Shown here: piece by piece, positions 21,830 to 31,247 of the stretch
Position numbering within the stretch: position 1 is the first letter of the stretch
Layout: each line of letters starts with the position of its first letter
Assembly: GCA_902712845.1 (NCBI GenBank)
Contig: LR743504.1
Coordinates: forward strand, 1,958,001 to 2,022,000
Reading direction: 5' to 3'
DNA length: 64,000 nucleotides
Origin: Methylobacterium bullatum
GTDB taxonomy: Bacteria; Pseudomonadota; Alphaproteobacteria; Rhizobiales; Beijerinckiaceae
Notes under the pieces: generated by a model
The model's database searches: none
Told to the model about the DNA's origin: nothing
Seen by the model: only the letters and a program-made list of their open reading frames with translations
Position numbers and translations under genes: made by a program

Positions 21830-22897
21830 ATGACGGTCCTTCATGACGGCGTCCCCGACGGCCCGGCGGCGGCCCCGCCCCACATTCCCGTGCTGCTCGC
21901 GGAGGTTGTGGCCTCGCTCGGGCTGACCGGCGCGTCCCTGGCCGTGGACGGCACCTTCGGTGCGGGCGGTTACACCCGCGCGATGTTGCAGGCCGATCCG
22001 GGCGTCCGCGTGCTGGCCATCGACCGCGATCCCAACGCCATCGCCGGCGGCGCGGGCCTCGTGGCCGCCTCCGAAGGGCGCCTGACCCTGGTGCCGGGCC
22101 GGTTCGGTACGCTCGACGCCCTCGTCCGGGACCAGGGCGCCGAGACCGCCGACGCCGTCGTCCTCGATATCGGCGTCTCATCGATGCAGATCGACCAGGC
22201 CGACCGCGGCTTCTCGTTCCGCAACGACGGCCCCCTCGACATGCGCATGGAGCGCGCCGGCCAGAGCGCCGCCGACCTCGTCAATGGCGCCGAGGAGGCG
22301 ACGCTGGCCGACATCATCTATCATTACGGCGAAGAGCGCCGCTCGCGGGCGGTGGCCCGCGCCATCATCGAGGCGAGGCGGAAAGGCCCGATCGAGACCA
22401 CGGCGGCGCTGGCCGAAATCGTGTCGAGCGTGGTCTGGGCCGATCCCGCCAGCGGAATCCATCCGGCGACGCGGACCTTTCAGGGGCTGCGCATCGCCGT
22501 GAACGACGAACTCGGCGAACTCGTCCAGGCGCTTCATGCCGCCGAGCGGATCCTCCGGCCCGGCGGGCGCCTAGCCGTGGTCACGTTTCATTCGCTGGAA
22601 GACCGCATCGTCAAGCAGTTCTTCTCCGCGCGCAGCGGCCGGGCGGCCCAGGCCTCCCGCCATCTGCCGAGCGCCGATGCGCCGACCCCGCGCAGCTTCA
22701 GCATGGTGACGAAGGGGCCGGTAACGGCCTCCGACTCCGAGATCCATGCCAATCCGCGCTCGCGCTCGGCCAAGCTCCGGGCAGCGGAGCGCACCATGGC
22801 GCCCGTCGCGCCGCCGCTGGCCGCCATCGAAGCGCTGGCGGCCCTTCCCGCCCAGCGCGGTCACCTCGTCTCGAAGAGCGGTGGAGTGCGTCGGTGA
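21830..22897 (+). CDS. rsmH: 16S rRNA (cytosine1402-N4)-methyltransferase RsmH (MraW)
   Basis: Protein of 355 residues from ATG 21830. The N-terminal region [11 protein letters not shown] and SAM motif [14 protein letters not shown] are typical. [46 protein letters not shown] and [12 protein letters not shown] follow in the expected order. It methylates C1402 in the ribosomal P-site. It is the first gene of the division and cell-wall cluster; the usual mraZ is not seen in front. The stop overlaps the ftsL GTG by 3 bases. The frame is open about 90 codons further upstream, but that sequence is arginine-rich and not MraW-like. Confidence 0.96.
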   Translation: MTVLHDGVPDGPAAAPPHIPVLLAEVVASLGLTGASLAVDGTFGAGGYTRAMLQADPGVRVLAIDRDPNAIAGGAGLVAASEGRLTLVPGRFGTLDALVRDQGAETADAVVLDIGVSSMQIDQADRGFSFRNDGPLDMRMERAGQSAADLVNGAEEATLADIIYHYGEERRSRAVARAIIEARRKGPIETTAALAEIVSSVVWADPASGIHPATRTFQGLRIAVNDELGELVQALHAAERILRPGGRLAVVTFHSLEDRIVKQFFSARSGRAAQASRHLPSADAPTPRSFSMVTKGPVTASDSEIHANPRSRSAKLRAAERTMAPVAPPLAAIEALAALPAQRGHLVSKSGGVRR

Positions 22898-23370
22898 TCC
22901 GTCTGCTGAACGTCCTCGCCATCCTCGGCCTGATCGGATCGGCGATCTACGCCTACTCGATCAAGTACGACACGCTGTATCAGGCCGGTCAGGTCTCGAA
23001 GGCCAAGAGCCAGCTCCATAAAGAGCGGCAGGCCATCGCGGTGCTGCGGGCCGAGTGGCAGCTCCTGACCCGCCCCGACCGCCTGCAGGCGGCGGTGGAG
23101 CGGCATCTTGCCCTGGAGCCCATCGGTGTGAACCATCTCGGCCGCCTCGCCGACCTGCCGATGCGTCCCGACCGCGGCGACGAGATCGGCCGCCTGCTGG
23201 CCGCCACCGCGACGCCCAAGGAGAAAGCGGCGGCGAAGTCCACCGACGATCCGAGGACGACCGGTTCGATCACCACGCGCACGACGACCACCAAGCCGAC
23301 GACCACCGCGTCGGCCACCAAGACGACCACCGTCCAAACCACCAGAACGCCCAATACGGTTTCGAGGTAG
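22894..23370 (+). CDS. ftsL: Cell division protein FtsL
   Basis: Protein of 158 residues with a GTG start overlapping the rsmH stop (GTGA). One N-terminal membrane helix (about 2-22, [19 protein letters not shown]) is followed by a periplasmic coiled coil ([20 protein letters not shown]) and the alphaproteobacterial [16 protein letters not shown] region. It bridges FtsB/FtsQ and the FtsWI synthase in the divisome. The C-terminal 45 residues or so are an unusual threonine-rich, low-complexity tail (repeated [11 protein letters not shown]). Position between rsmH and ftsI is diagnostic. Confidence 0.92.
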   Translation: MIRLLNVLAILGLIGSAIYAYSIKYDTLYQAGQVSKAKSQLHKERQAIAVLRAEWQLLTRPDRLQAAVERHLALEPIGVNHLGRLADLPMRPDRGDEIGRLLAATATPKEKAAAKSTDDPRTTGSITTRTTTTKPTTTASATKTTTVQTTRTPNTVSR

Positions 23371-23374
23371 TCCC

Positions 23375-25207
23375 GTGTCAGACGAGACCGTTCACGATCA
23401 CGCGCCCCGCACCGCCGAAGAGGCCGGGGACGCCCACCACCCGGAGAGCGCTCCGCAGCCGGCGGCCGCCGCGCGTTCGCCCTGGACGGCGATGGGCGTG
23501 GTGCGGGCGATGTTCCATCTGGCCATCGAGCGGTCCTATGCCCGCGTCGGCCTCGTCGGTCTCGGCTTCGCGGTGGTGTTCCTCACCATCGCGGGCCGGC
23601 TCGTGGCGATGGCGGCCTTCCCCCAGGCCGATAACGGCGACAACCGAGTCGCCGCCGCGGCCACCACCGCGATCCGGCCCGACATCGTCGACCGCAACGG
23701 CGAGATCCTCGCCACCGACATCCGCACGGTCTCGGTCTTCGCCGAGCCGAAGAACATCTACGACAAGGACGAGGCGGTGGAGCTCCTCACCGCCGTCCTG
23801 CCCGAGCTCAACGCCACCGACCTGCGCGCCAAGCTCTCGACGAAGAAGGGCTTCGTCTGGGTCAAGCGCGAGATCACCCCGAAGCAGCAGCTCGAAGTGC
23901 ATCGCCTCGGCATTCCGGGCGTCGGCTTCCTGCCCGACCACAAGCGCGTCTATCCCAACGGCACGGCGGCGGCCCATATCCTGGGTGTGACCAACCTCGA
24001 CAATATCGGCATCGCCGGCATCGAGAAGTACATCGACAATACCGGCCTGAAGGACCTCAACAGCCTCGGCTTCGTCGCCAAGGCCACCGACCTCCGCCCG
24101 GTCCAGCTCTCCATCGACCTGCGGGCGCAATTCGCCCTGCGCGACGAGCTGGCCTGGGGCCTCGACCATTTCAAGGCCAAGGCCGCGGCGGGCATGATCC
24201 TCGACGTGACCACCGGCGAGGTGATCGCGCTCGCCTCCCTGCCGGATTTCGACCCGAACAACCCCGCCGAGGCGAACAATCCCGACCGGATCAACCGGAT
24301 GAATGTCGGCGTCTACGAGATGGGCTCGACCTTCAAGGCGATGACGCTGGCCATGGCGCTCGATTCCGGCAAGTACAGTGTCAATTCCACCTTCGACACC
24401 CGCGGCGGCGTGCTCACCTGGGGCCGGCAGAAGATCCACGAATATCACGGTACCAACCGCACCATCACCATGCCGGAGGTGTTCACGCATTCCTCCAACA
24501 TCGGCTCGGCGAAGATGGCGCTCGGCATCGGCGTGCCCGGCCACAAGGCCTTCCTAAAGAAGATGGGCCTCACCGACCGGATGCGGACGGAACTGCCCGA
24601 GAGCGCGGAGCCCATCGTTCCCTCGCGCTGGACCGAGATCAACACCATCACCATCGCCTTCGGTCACGGCCTCGCCGTGGCGCCGCTCCAGGCGGCGGCG
24701 GCGGTGGGCGCCATCACCAATGGCGGCAACCTCATCGTGCCGACCTTCCTCAAGACCACCGAGGCCGAGGCGCTGAAGAAGGCGACCCGCGTGCTCAAGC
24801 CCGAGACCAGTGAGGCGATGCGCTTCATCATGCGCCTCAACGCGGTGGAAGGCTCGGCCAAGAAGGCGTCGATCCCGCTCTACTACGTCGGCGGCAAGAC
24901 CGGCACCGCCGAGAAGGTGATCCACGGCCGCTACGTGAAGAACCGCCTGTTCACGACCTTCATGGCCGCAGCACCCATGAACAACCCGAAATACCTGTTC
25001 GTCACGATCATGGACGAGCCGCAGGGCCTGCCGGAATCCGGCGGCTACGCCACCGCCGCCTGGAACTCCGGCGTCGTCACCGGCCGCGTGATCGAGCGCG
25101 TCGCCCCGATCATCGGCCTGCCGCCGCAGTTCGATCCGCCGGTGAAGCCGTTCCCCCTGATGGTGAAGCTCGGCGCGTATCACGCGACGATGCTCGACGG
25201 ACGATGA
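23375..25207 (+). CDS. ftsI: Division-specific peptidoglycan transpeptidase FtsI (PBP3)
   Basis: Class B penicillin-binding protein of 610 residues, GTG start 4 bases after ftsL. A cytoplasmic N-terminus of about 50 residues precedes a membrane anchor (about 60-80, VGLVGLGFAVVFLTIAG). The dimerisation/pedestal region contains RPDIVDRNGEILATD. Transpeptidase motifs are present: SxxK as GSTFKAM, SxN as SSNIG, and KTG as GGKTGTAEK. It crosslinks septal peptidoglycan with FtsW. The stop overlaps the murE ATG by 4 bases. Confidence 0.97.
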   Translation: MSDETVHDHAPRTAEEAGDAHHPESAPQPAAAARSPWTAMGVVRAMFHLAIERSYARVGLVGLGFAVVFLTIAGRLVAMAAFPQADNGDNRVAAAATTAIRPDIVDRNGEILATDIRTVSVFAEPKNIYDKDEAVELLTAVLPELNATDLRAKLSTKKGFVWVKREITPKQQLEVHRLGIPGVGFLPDHKRVYPNGTAAAHILGVTNLDNIGIAGIEKYIDNTGLKDLNSLGFVAKATDLRPVQLSIDLRAQFALRDELAWGLDHFKAKAAAGMILDVTTGEVIALASLPDFDPNNPAEANNPDRINRMNVGVYEMGSTFKAMTLAMALDSGKYSVNSTFDTRGGVLTWGRQKIHEYHGTNRTITMPEVFTHSSNIGSAKMALGIGVPGHKAFLKKMGLTDRMRTELPESAEPIVPSRWTEINTITIAFGHGLAVAPLQAAAAVGAITNGGNLIVPTFLKTTEAEALKKATRVLKPETSEAMRFIMRLNAVEGSAKKASIPLYYVGGKTGTAEKVIHGRYVKNRLFTTFMAAAPMNNPKYLFVTIMDEPQGLPESGGYATAAWNSGVVTGRVIERVAPIIGLPPQFDPPVKPFPLMVKLGAYHATMLDGR

Positions 25208-26673
25208 GCGGCATGACCCTCGGCCGATTGTTTCCAGACGCCGACCTCGGAACGGCGTCGGGAAACGTCGTACAGGGCATCACCGCCGACAGCCGCCGGG
25301 TCGTTCCCGGCGGCGTCTTCGTGGCGGTGCCGGGAACGAAGGTCGACGGAAAGACCTTCGCGGCCAAGGCCTTCGCGGATGGAGCCGTGGCCATCCTGGG
25401 GGAGGGCGACCGGCCCGCCGACCTGCCGGCCGAGGCCCTCTGGATCGCCGTTCCCGACGTGCGCCGGGCCCTGGCGCTCGCCGCCGCGCGCTTCTCGGGC
25501 CGCCAGCCCCAGACCGTGATCGCGGTCACCGGGACCAGCGGCAAGAGTTCGGTGGCCGATTTCGTCCGGCAGATCCTGTCGCGCCTGGGCTTCGCCTCCG
25601 CCAGCCTCGGGACCGTTGGTATCGTCACCGATCGCGGCGCTCAGTATGGCTCACTGACCACTCCCGACCCTGTTACCCTCCACGAGACGCTGGCGCGGCT
25701 GGCCGAGGACGGCATCACGCATCTCGCCATGGAGGCCTCGTCCCACGGGATCGAGCAGCGCCGCCTCGACGGCGTGACGCTCGCCGTCGCCGGTTTCACC
25801 AATCTCGGTCGCGACCACCTCGATTATCATGCCACCATCGAGGAGTATCTCCAGGCCAAGCTGCGGCTGTTCACGACACTCCTGACGGATGGCCGGCCTG
25901 CTGTCGTGAATGCCGATGGTCCCTATGCCGAGCGGGTCATCGAGGCCGCGCGCGCTGCCGGGCACGATGTCCTCACCACCGGCATGAAGGGCGATGCCAT
26001 CCGCCTCGTCGATGCCCGGACCGAAGGCTTCGCCCAGGTTCTGACGATCCGACACGGAGACGAGCCGGGGACGCCCCGGGTCGACCTGCCCCTCGTGGGC
26101 GCCTTCCAAGTGGAGAACGCGCTCCTCGCCGCCGGTCTCGTCGGGGCCGCCATCGGCCGCGACCGCATGGCGGATGTTCTCGCCACCCTCGAACACCTCA
26201 CCGGCGTGCCCGGCCGCATGGAACGGATCGGCGAGGTCAACGGCGCCCTCTGCCTCGTGGACTATGCCCACAAGCCCGAGGCCCTCGAGAGCGTGCTCGA
26301 CGCGCTTCGCCCCTTCGCCACGGGCCGTCTCGTCTGCGTCTTCGGCTGTGGCGGCGACCGCGACACCGGCAAGCGCCCGCTCATGGGCGCCATCGCGGCA
26401 CGGAAAGCCGACCTCGTCATCGTCACCGACGACAATCCCCGCGGCGAGGATCCGGCCTCGATCCGCGCCGCCATCCTCGCCGCCTCTCCCGGCGCCCTAG
26501 AGATCGGCGACCGGGCCGAGGCGATCCGCACCGCCATGCGCGGGCTCCGGCCCGGCGACGTGCTGGTGGTGGCCGGCAAGGGTCATGAAACCGGCCAGAT
26601 CGTGGGTGCACAGGTGCTCCCGTTCTCGGATCACGAGGTGATCCGGTCTGCGATCGCGGAGGTGGGCGCGTGA
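25204..26673 (+). CDS. murE: UDP-MurNAc-L-Ala-D-Glu:meso-DAP ligase MurE
   Basis: Protein of 489 residues. The ATP-binding motif is GTSGKSSVADF (about 112-122), followed by the central Mur-ligase domain (LAMEASSHGIEQRRLDG, then FTNLGRDHLDYH). The C-terminal domain carries the DAP-recognition signature DNPRGEDP. It adds meso-diaminopimelate to the peptidoglycan precursor. ATGA overlap with ftsI indicates coupling. It is followed by a GC-rich palindromic repeat before murF. Confidence 0.97.
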   Translation: MSGMTLGRLFPDADLGTASGNVVQGITADSRRVVPGGVFVAVPGTKVDGKTFAAKAFADGAVAILGEGDRPADLPAEALWIAVPDVRRALALAAARFSGRQPQTVIAVTGTSGKSSVADFVRQILSRLGFASASLGTVGIVTDRGAQYGSLTTPDPVTLHETLARLAEDGITHLAMEASSHGIEQRRLDGVTLAVAGFTNLGRDHLDYHATIEEYLQAKLRLFTTLLTDGRPAVVNADGPYAERVIEAARAAGHDVLTTGMKGDAIRLVDARTEGFAQVLTIRHGDEPGTPRVDLPLVGAFQVENALLAAGLVGAAIGRDRMADVLATLEHLTGVPGRMERIGEVNGALCLVDYAHKPEALESVLDALRPFATGRLVCVFGCGGDRDTGKRPLMGAIAARKADLVIVTDDNPRGEDPASIRAAILAASPGALEIGDRAEAIRTAMRGLRPGDVLVVAGKGHETGQIVGAQVLPFSDHEVIRSAIAEVGA

Positions 26674-26710
26674 GATCAACTCAGGGTGAAACGCCGTCTT
26701 CAGCGCGTCT

Positions 26711-26838
26711 CACCCTCCCCCCTCTGCGGGGGAGGGTGCCTGCGGAGCAGGCGGGAGAGGGGACGACCTCTCCGGACAACGCGCTCCCCTCTCCCGACCC
26801 GCTTCGCGGGCCACCCTCCCCCGCAGAGGGGGGAGGGT
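26711..26838. repeat. GC-rich palindromic repeat between murE and murF
   Basis: Long inverted repeat. The left arm is CACCCTCCCCCCTCTGCGGG and onward; the right arm runs CCCTCCCCCGCAGAGGGGGG to about 26838. The loop contains a second small palindrome (GAGAGGGGACGACCTCTCC region). It occupies nearly all of the 199-base murE-murF gap inside an otherwise tightly packed operon. Confidence 0.8.
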
Positions 26839-26872
26839 ACGCGCGCGGCCGCTCCATGCATGAGTCCGCCCG

Positions 26873-28333
26873 ATGACCCCCCTGTGGACCCCCGAGGCCC
26901 TGGAAGCCGCCACCGGCGGCAGCTTGCTCGGCAATCCGAAGCCGATCACCGGTGCCTCCATCGACACGCGGACGCTGCAGCCGGGCGACCTGTTCTTCGC
27001 CATTCGCGGCGAGGCGCGGGACGGCCATGATTTCGTTCGCGATGCCCTGGCGCGCGGTGCCGGAGCGGCCGTGGTCGCCGCCGACCGGGCCGAGGAATTC
27101 TCCGGGGCGGGCGGCGTCCTTGCCGTGTCGGGAGCGGGCGAGGATCCGATCCTCGAGGCCATGCGTGCCCTCGGGGCGGCCTCGCGCCGGCGCACGGATG
27201 CCGGCATCGTCGCCGTCACCGGCTCCGTCGGCAAGACCGGCACGAAGGAGGCCCTGCTCCACGTCCTCTCCGCGCAGGGGCGGACCCATGCCTCCATCGC
27301 CTCCTACAACAACCATTGGGGCGTGCCGTTGACCCTGGCGCGGATGCCCGCCGACAGCGATTACGGCGTGTTCGAGATCGGCATGAACCATCCCGGCGAA
27401 ATCGTGCCGCTGACGGCCATGGTCCGGCCGGACATCGCACTGATCACCACGGTCGAGCCGGTGCATATCGAGCATTTCGCCTCGCTCTCGGCCATCGCCG
27501 ACGCCAAGGGCGAGATCTTCTCCGGCCTGAGGGCCGGCGGGACCGCCATCATCAATCGCGACAATCCGAATTTTTCGCGCCTGCTCGCCCATGCCCAGGC
27601 CTCGCAGGCTGGCCGGGTCGTCACCTTCGGCGAACACGAGGCGGCGGATGTCCGTGCCCTTCGCATCGTCATGCGGCCCGACCTGTCGGTGGTGGACGCC
27701 TCCGTGATGGGCATCCCCGTCACCTACCAGCTCGGAACGCCCGGCCGGCACACGGCGATGAACTCGCTCGGCGTCATGGCGGTGGTCCATGCCCTGGGCG
27801 CCGACTTGGCGCGAGCCGCCCTGTCCCTGGCCGCGTTGAAGCCCCCCGTCGGGCGCGGCGAGCGCACGGCGCTCAAGCTCAGGGACGGCGAGGCCTTCCT
27901 GGTGGACGAGAGCTACAACGCCAACCCGGCCTCGGTGCGCGCGGCCCTGGCCACCCTGTCCGGTATCGAGACCGGATCGCGCGGGCGCCGCATCGCGGTC
28001 CTCGGCGACATGCTGGAGCTCGGAGCGGCGGCGGAAGAGCACCACCGGGCCCTCGCCTCGGCGGTGGAAGTGGCCGGGATCGATCTCGTCTTCACCGCCG
28101 GCCCGATGATGCGCCACCTGTTCGAGGCGCTGCCGGTGAGCCGGCGCGGCGTCTCGGCCGGCGCGTCGTCGGATCTCGTCGATCCGCTCCTTGGTGCCCT
28201 GCGCGCCGGAGACACCGTGATGGTGAAGGGATCGAACAGCATCCGCATGGGCCGCATTGTCGAAGCCCTCAAAGCCCGCTACGCGGGCGCCGTGGACCGC
28301 GCCGAGTCGGCGCAGGCCGCGATCCGCCAATAG
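26873..28333 (+). CDS. murF: UDP-MurNAc-tripeptide:D-Ala-D-Ala ligase MurF
   Basis: Protein of 486 residues. N-terminal domain SIDTRTLQPGDLFFAIRGEARDGHDF pattern; P-loop TGSVGKTGTKEALL (about 120-133); then NNHWGVPLTLARMP, FEIGMNHPGEI and the C-terminal DESYNANPASV. It adds the D-Ala-D-Ala dipeptide, completing the UDP-MurNAc-pentapeptide. Start ATG at 26873 lies 35 bases after the repeat. mraY follows 126 bases downstream. Confidence 0.97.
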   Translation: MTPLWTPEALEAATGGSLLGNPKPITGASIDTRTLQPGDLFFAIRGEARDGHDFVRDALARGAGAAVVAADRAEEFSGAGGVLAVSGAGEDPILEAMRALGAASRRRTDAGIVAVTGSVGKTGTKEALLHVLSAQGRTHASIASYNNHWGVPLTLARMPADSDYGVFEIGMNHPGEIVPLTAMVRPDIALITTVEPVHIEHFASLSAIADAKGEIFSGLRAGGTAIINRDNPNFSRLLAHAQASQAGRVVTFGEHEAADVRALRIVMRPDLSVVDASVMGIPVTYQLGTPGRHTAMNSLGVMAVVHALGADLARAALSLAALKPPVGRGERTALKLRDGEAFLVDESYNANPASVRAALATLSGIETGSRGRRIAVLGDMLELGAAAEEHHRALASAVEVAGIDLVFTAGPMMRHLFEALPVSRRGVSAGASSDLVDPLLGALRAGDTVMVKGSNSIRMGRIVEALKARYAGAVDRAESAQAAIRQ

Positions 28334-28459
28334 ACCTCCGTGTCAGGCACGGCTCGCCGGGAGAGCCCGCGAGCCGGGCGGCATGGCGGGGATGGAAAGG
28401 CGCGCGGCCTCTTCCAACCCCGATGATCCATTCCCAGACAAACCGCGACCGGGTGTCGG

Positions 28460-29542
28460 ATGCTGTATCTCCTGTCGGACCTAAGCGGCACGCTCTCGCC
28501 CCTCAACGTCTTCCGCTACATCACCTTCCGTACCGGCGGCGCGCTGTTCACGGCGGGCCTGTTCGTGTTCTGGTTCGGGCCGCTCATCATCTCGCTGCTG
28601 CGCCTGCGCCAGGGCAAGGGGCAGCCGATCCGCGAGGACGGGCCTCAGACCCACCTGACCAAGCGCGGCACGCCGACCATGGGCGGGCTGATGATCCTGG
28701 CCGGCGCCATCGTGGCGATCCTGCTCTGGGCCAATCCGCGCAATCACTTCGTCTGGGTGACGCTGGCCGTGACCCTCGGATTCGGCGCCATTGGCTTCTA
28801 CGACGACTACCTGAAGGTGACGAAGCAGTCGCATAAGGGGTTCTCGGGCAAGTTCCGGCTGCTCCTCGAAGCGTCCATTGCCATCTCGGCCTGCACCCTG
28901 ATCTCCTATTATTCGGCGCCCGCGCTCCAGAACCAGCTCGCCTTCCCGGTCTTCAAGGACGCGCTCCTGAACCTCGGCTGGTTCTACGTCCTGTTCGCCG
29001 GCTTCGTCATCGTCGGCGCCGGCAATGCGGTGAACATCACGGACGGCCTCGACGGCCTCGCCATCGTGCCGGTGATGATCGCCTGCGGCACCTTCGGGGT
29101 CATCGCCTATCTCGTCGGCAACGTCTTCACCGCCAACTACCTCCAGGTAAATTACGTCCGCGACACCGGCGAACTCGCCGTCGTCTGCGGCGCGGTGATC
29201 GGCGCCGGGCTCGGCTTCCTGTGGTTCAACGCCCCCCCGGCGCAGATCTTCATGGGCGATACCGGGTCGCTGGCGCTGGGCGGTCTCCTCGGCACCGTGG
29301 CTGTCGCCACGAAGCACGAGATCGTGCTGGCCATCGTCGGCGGCCTGTTCGTCCTGGAGATCATGTCGGTGATCATCCAGGTCGCCTCGTTCAAGCTCAC
29401 CGGCAAGCGCGTCTTCCGCATGGCGCCGATCCACCACCATTTCGAACAGAAGGGCTGGAAGGAGCCGCAGGTCGTGATCCGGTTCTGGATCATCGCCGTG
29501 ATCCTGGCGCTCGCCGGCCTCGCGACGCTGAAGCTGCGCTGA
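28460..29542 (+). CDS. mraY: Phospho-MurNAc-pentapeptide translocase MraY
   Basis: Polytopic inner-membrane enzyme of 360 residues. Conserved cytoplasmic-loop motifs are all present: [11 protein letters not shown]; the Asp pair in [38 protein letters not shown]; and [13 protein letters not shown]. It transfers phospho-MurNAc-pentapeptide to undecaprenyl phosphate, forming lipid I. The start ATG at 28460 gives the normal N-terminus ([10 protein letters not shown]). It is followed by a family A repeat. Confidence 0.97.
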   Translation: MLYLLSDLSGTLSPLNVFRYITFRTGGALFTAGLFVFWFGPLIISLLRLRQGKGQPIREDGPQTHLTKRGTPTMGGLMILAGAIVAILLWANPRNHFVWVTLAVTLGFGAIGFYDDYLKVTKQSHKGFSGKFRLLLEASIAISACTLISYYSAPALQNQLAFPVFKDALLNLGWFYVLFAGFVIVGAGNAVNITDGLDGLAIVPVMIACGTFGVIAYLVGNVFTANYLQVNYVRDTGELAVVCGAVIGAGLGFLWFNAPPAQIFMGDTGSLALGGLLGTVAVATKHEIVLAIVGGLFVLEIMSVIIQVASFKLTGKRVFRMAPIHHHFEQKGWKEPQVVIRFWIIAVILALAGLATLKLR

Positions 29543-29590
29543 GCGTGGTACGATGGTTGGCCACAACCGGTCCTTCTCCCGCCAATCCAC

Positions 29591-29703
29591 CCCATCCTGA
29601 GGCGCCGCAGCGGAGCGGAGGCCTCGAAGGAGCCCTCCGCTCCGCGCATTGGGCTCTGAAGGCCTCCTTCGAGGCCCGCTCGCGCGGGTACCTCGCGATG
29701 AGG
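29591..29703. repeat. Large palindromic repeat, family A, copy 3
   Basis: Begins CCCATCCTGAGGCGCC, with inner arms CCTCGAAGGAG and CCTCCTTCGAGGC, and ends in a decayed outer arm (CCTCGCGATGAGG). It is the most diverged of the three copies, lies between mraY and murD, and accounts for most of that 209-base gap. Confidence 0.82.
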
Positions 29704-29751
29704 TAGAGGGAGGGGGACAAAGACCAGAGCATTGGCGAGTTCGAGACCCGC

Positions 29752-31110
29752 ATGACCCCCGCCACCACCTTCGCCGGCCGCACGGTCGCCCTGTTCGGCC
29801 TCGGCGGCTCTGGCCTCGCCACGGCGCTCTCGCTCCAGGCCGGGGGCGCCCGCGTCGTCGCCTGGGACGACAGCCCCGAGAGCCAGGCCAGGGCGCGAGA
29901 CCAGGGCATCGGCGTCGCGGATCTGCGCAGCGCCGACTGGTCGGGCTTTTCCGCCCTGATCCTGGCCCCCGGTGTACCGCTGACCCATCCCGCGCCGCAT
30001 TGGACCGTCGGTCTCGCCAGGGCGGCCGGGATCGAGATCATCGGCGATGTCGAACTGTTCTGCCGCGAGCGGGCCAGGATCGCCCCCGATGCGCCGTTCG
30101 TCGCCATCACCGGCACCAATGGCAAGTCCACCACCACGGCGCTGATCGCGCATATCCTGAGCGACGCCGGCCTCGATGTTCAGATGGGCGGCAATATCGG
30201 CACGGCGATCCTGTCGCTGGAGCCGCCGGCTCCGGGGCGCTACCACGTCATCGAACTCTCCTCGTTCCAGATCGACCTGACGCCGTCCCTGAGCCCGAGC
30301 GTCGGCGTGCTCCTCAACATCACGCCCGACCATCTCGACCGGCACGGGACGATGGAGAACTACGCGGCGATCAAGGAACGGCTGATTCAGGGCTCCGCCC
30401 TCGCGGTGGTCGGGGTCGACGACAAGCCGAGCCGCGCCATCGCCGACCGGTATGATGGCACTCTCGTGAGCATCGGCGTCTCGACACCGGTCGTGGATGG
30501 GCTGACCGTCCGCGACGGGATCGTGGCCGGGCGCTCCGGGGAGGCCATCGCGGATGTCTCCGGCATCGGCTCGCTCCGGGGCACCCATAATTGGCAGAAC
30601 GCCGCGGTCGCCATCGCCGTGGCCCAGGCTCTCGCCGTGCCCGATGGGCGGATAGCATCGGCACTGGTGAGTTTCCCGGGCCTGCCGCACCGGATGGAGG
30701 AGGTCGGCCGGCGCGGGCGGGTCCTGTTCGTCAACGATTCCAAGGCGACCAACGCGGATTCCACCGAGAAGGCCCTCACGGCTTTCCGCGACATTCACTG
30801 GATCCTCGGCGGCAAGCCGAAGGAGGGCGGCATCGACCCGCTGGCGCCGCTGTTCGACCGCGTCGCCCACGCCTACCTCATCGGCGCGGCGAGCGACGCC
30901 TTCGCGGCGACGCTGGAGGGGAGGGTGCCCTACACCCGCTGCGGCACCCTGGATGTGGCGACGAAGCAGGCGGCCGAGTCCGCTGCCCGGTCGGAGGCGC
31001 CGGAGCCGGTGGTCCTCCTGTCGCCGGCTTGTGCCTCCTACGACCAGTTCAGGAGTTTCGAGGATCGGGGCGACCAGTTCCGGACGCTCGTGCGGGGGCT
31101 GATCGGATAA
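29752..31110 (+). CDS. murD: UDP-MurNAc-L-Ala:D-glutamate ligase MurD
   Basis: Protein of 452 residues. N-terminal nucleotide-sugar domain [20 protein letters not shown] motif [17 protein letters not shown] (about 118-134); central ELSSFQID and [13 protein letters not shown]-terminal [15 protein letters not shown] and LILSPA-like [14 protein letters not shown]. It adds D-glutamate to UDP-MurNAc-L-Ala. It is the last recognisable mur gene here: ftsW, murG and murC, which usually follow, are absent. Confidence 0.97.
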   Translation: MTPATTFAGRTVALFGLGGSGLATALSLQAGGARVVAWDDSPESQARARDQGIGVADLRSADWSGFSALILAPGVPLTHPAPHWTVGLARAAGIEIIGDVELFCRERARIAPDAPFVAITGTNGKSTTTALIAHILSDAGLDVQMGGNIGTAILSLEPPAPGRYHVIELSSFQIDLTPSLSPSVGVLLNITPDHLDRHGTMENYAAIKERLIQGSALAVVGVDDKPSRAIADRYDGTLVSIGVSTPVVDGLTVRDGIVAGRSGEAIADVSGIGSLRGTHNWQNAAVAIAVAQALAVPDGRIASALVSFPGLPHRMEEVGRRGRVLFVNDSKATNADSTEKALTAFRDIHWILGGKPKEGGIDPLAPLFDRVAHAYLIGAASDAFAATLEGRVPYTRCGTLDVATKQAAESAARSEAPEPVVLLSPACASYDQFRSFEDRGDQFRTLVRGLIG

Positions 31111-31247
31111 TCCGACCTCGCGTTGCTGGAATCCTGGTCCGCCCCCGGCTTCCCAGGACAGCGACGGTCTGACGCTCGGGCGACCGCCCTCGGCATACGG
31201 GGGATGCAAGACCGTCGGTTTAAGTCTTCGCTGACGGGGAGTGCTTC

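Noticed and set aside
29152..31209. A 685-codon minus-strand frame across mraY, the repeat and murD
   Set aside because: Crosses two real genes and a palindromic repeat with no family resemblance.
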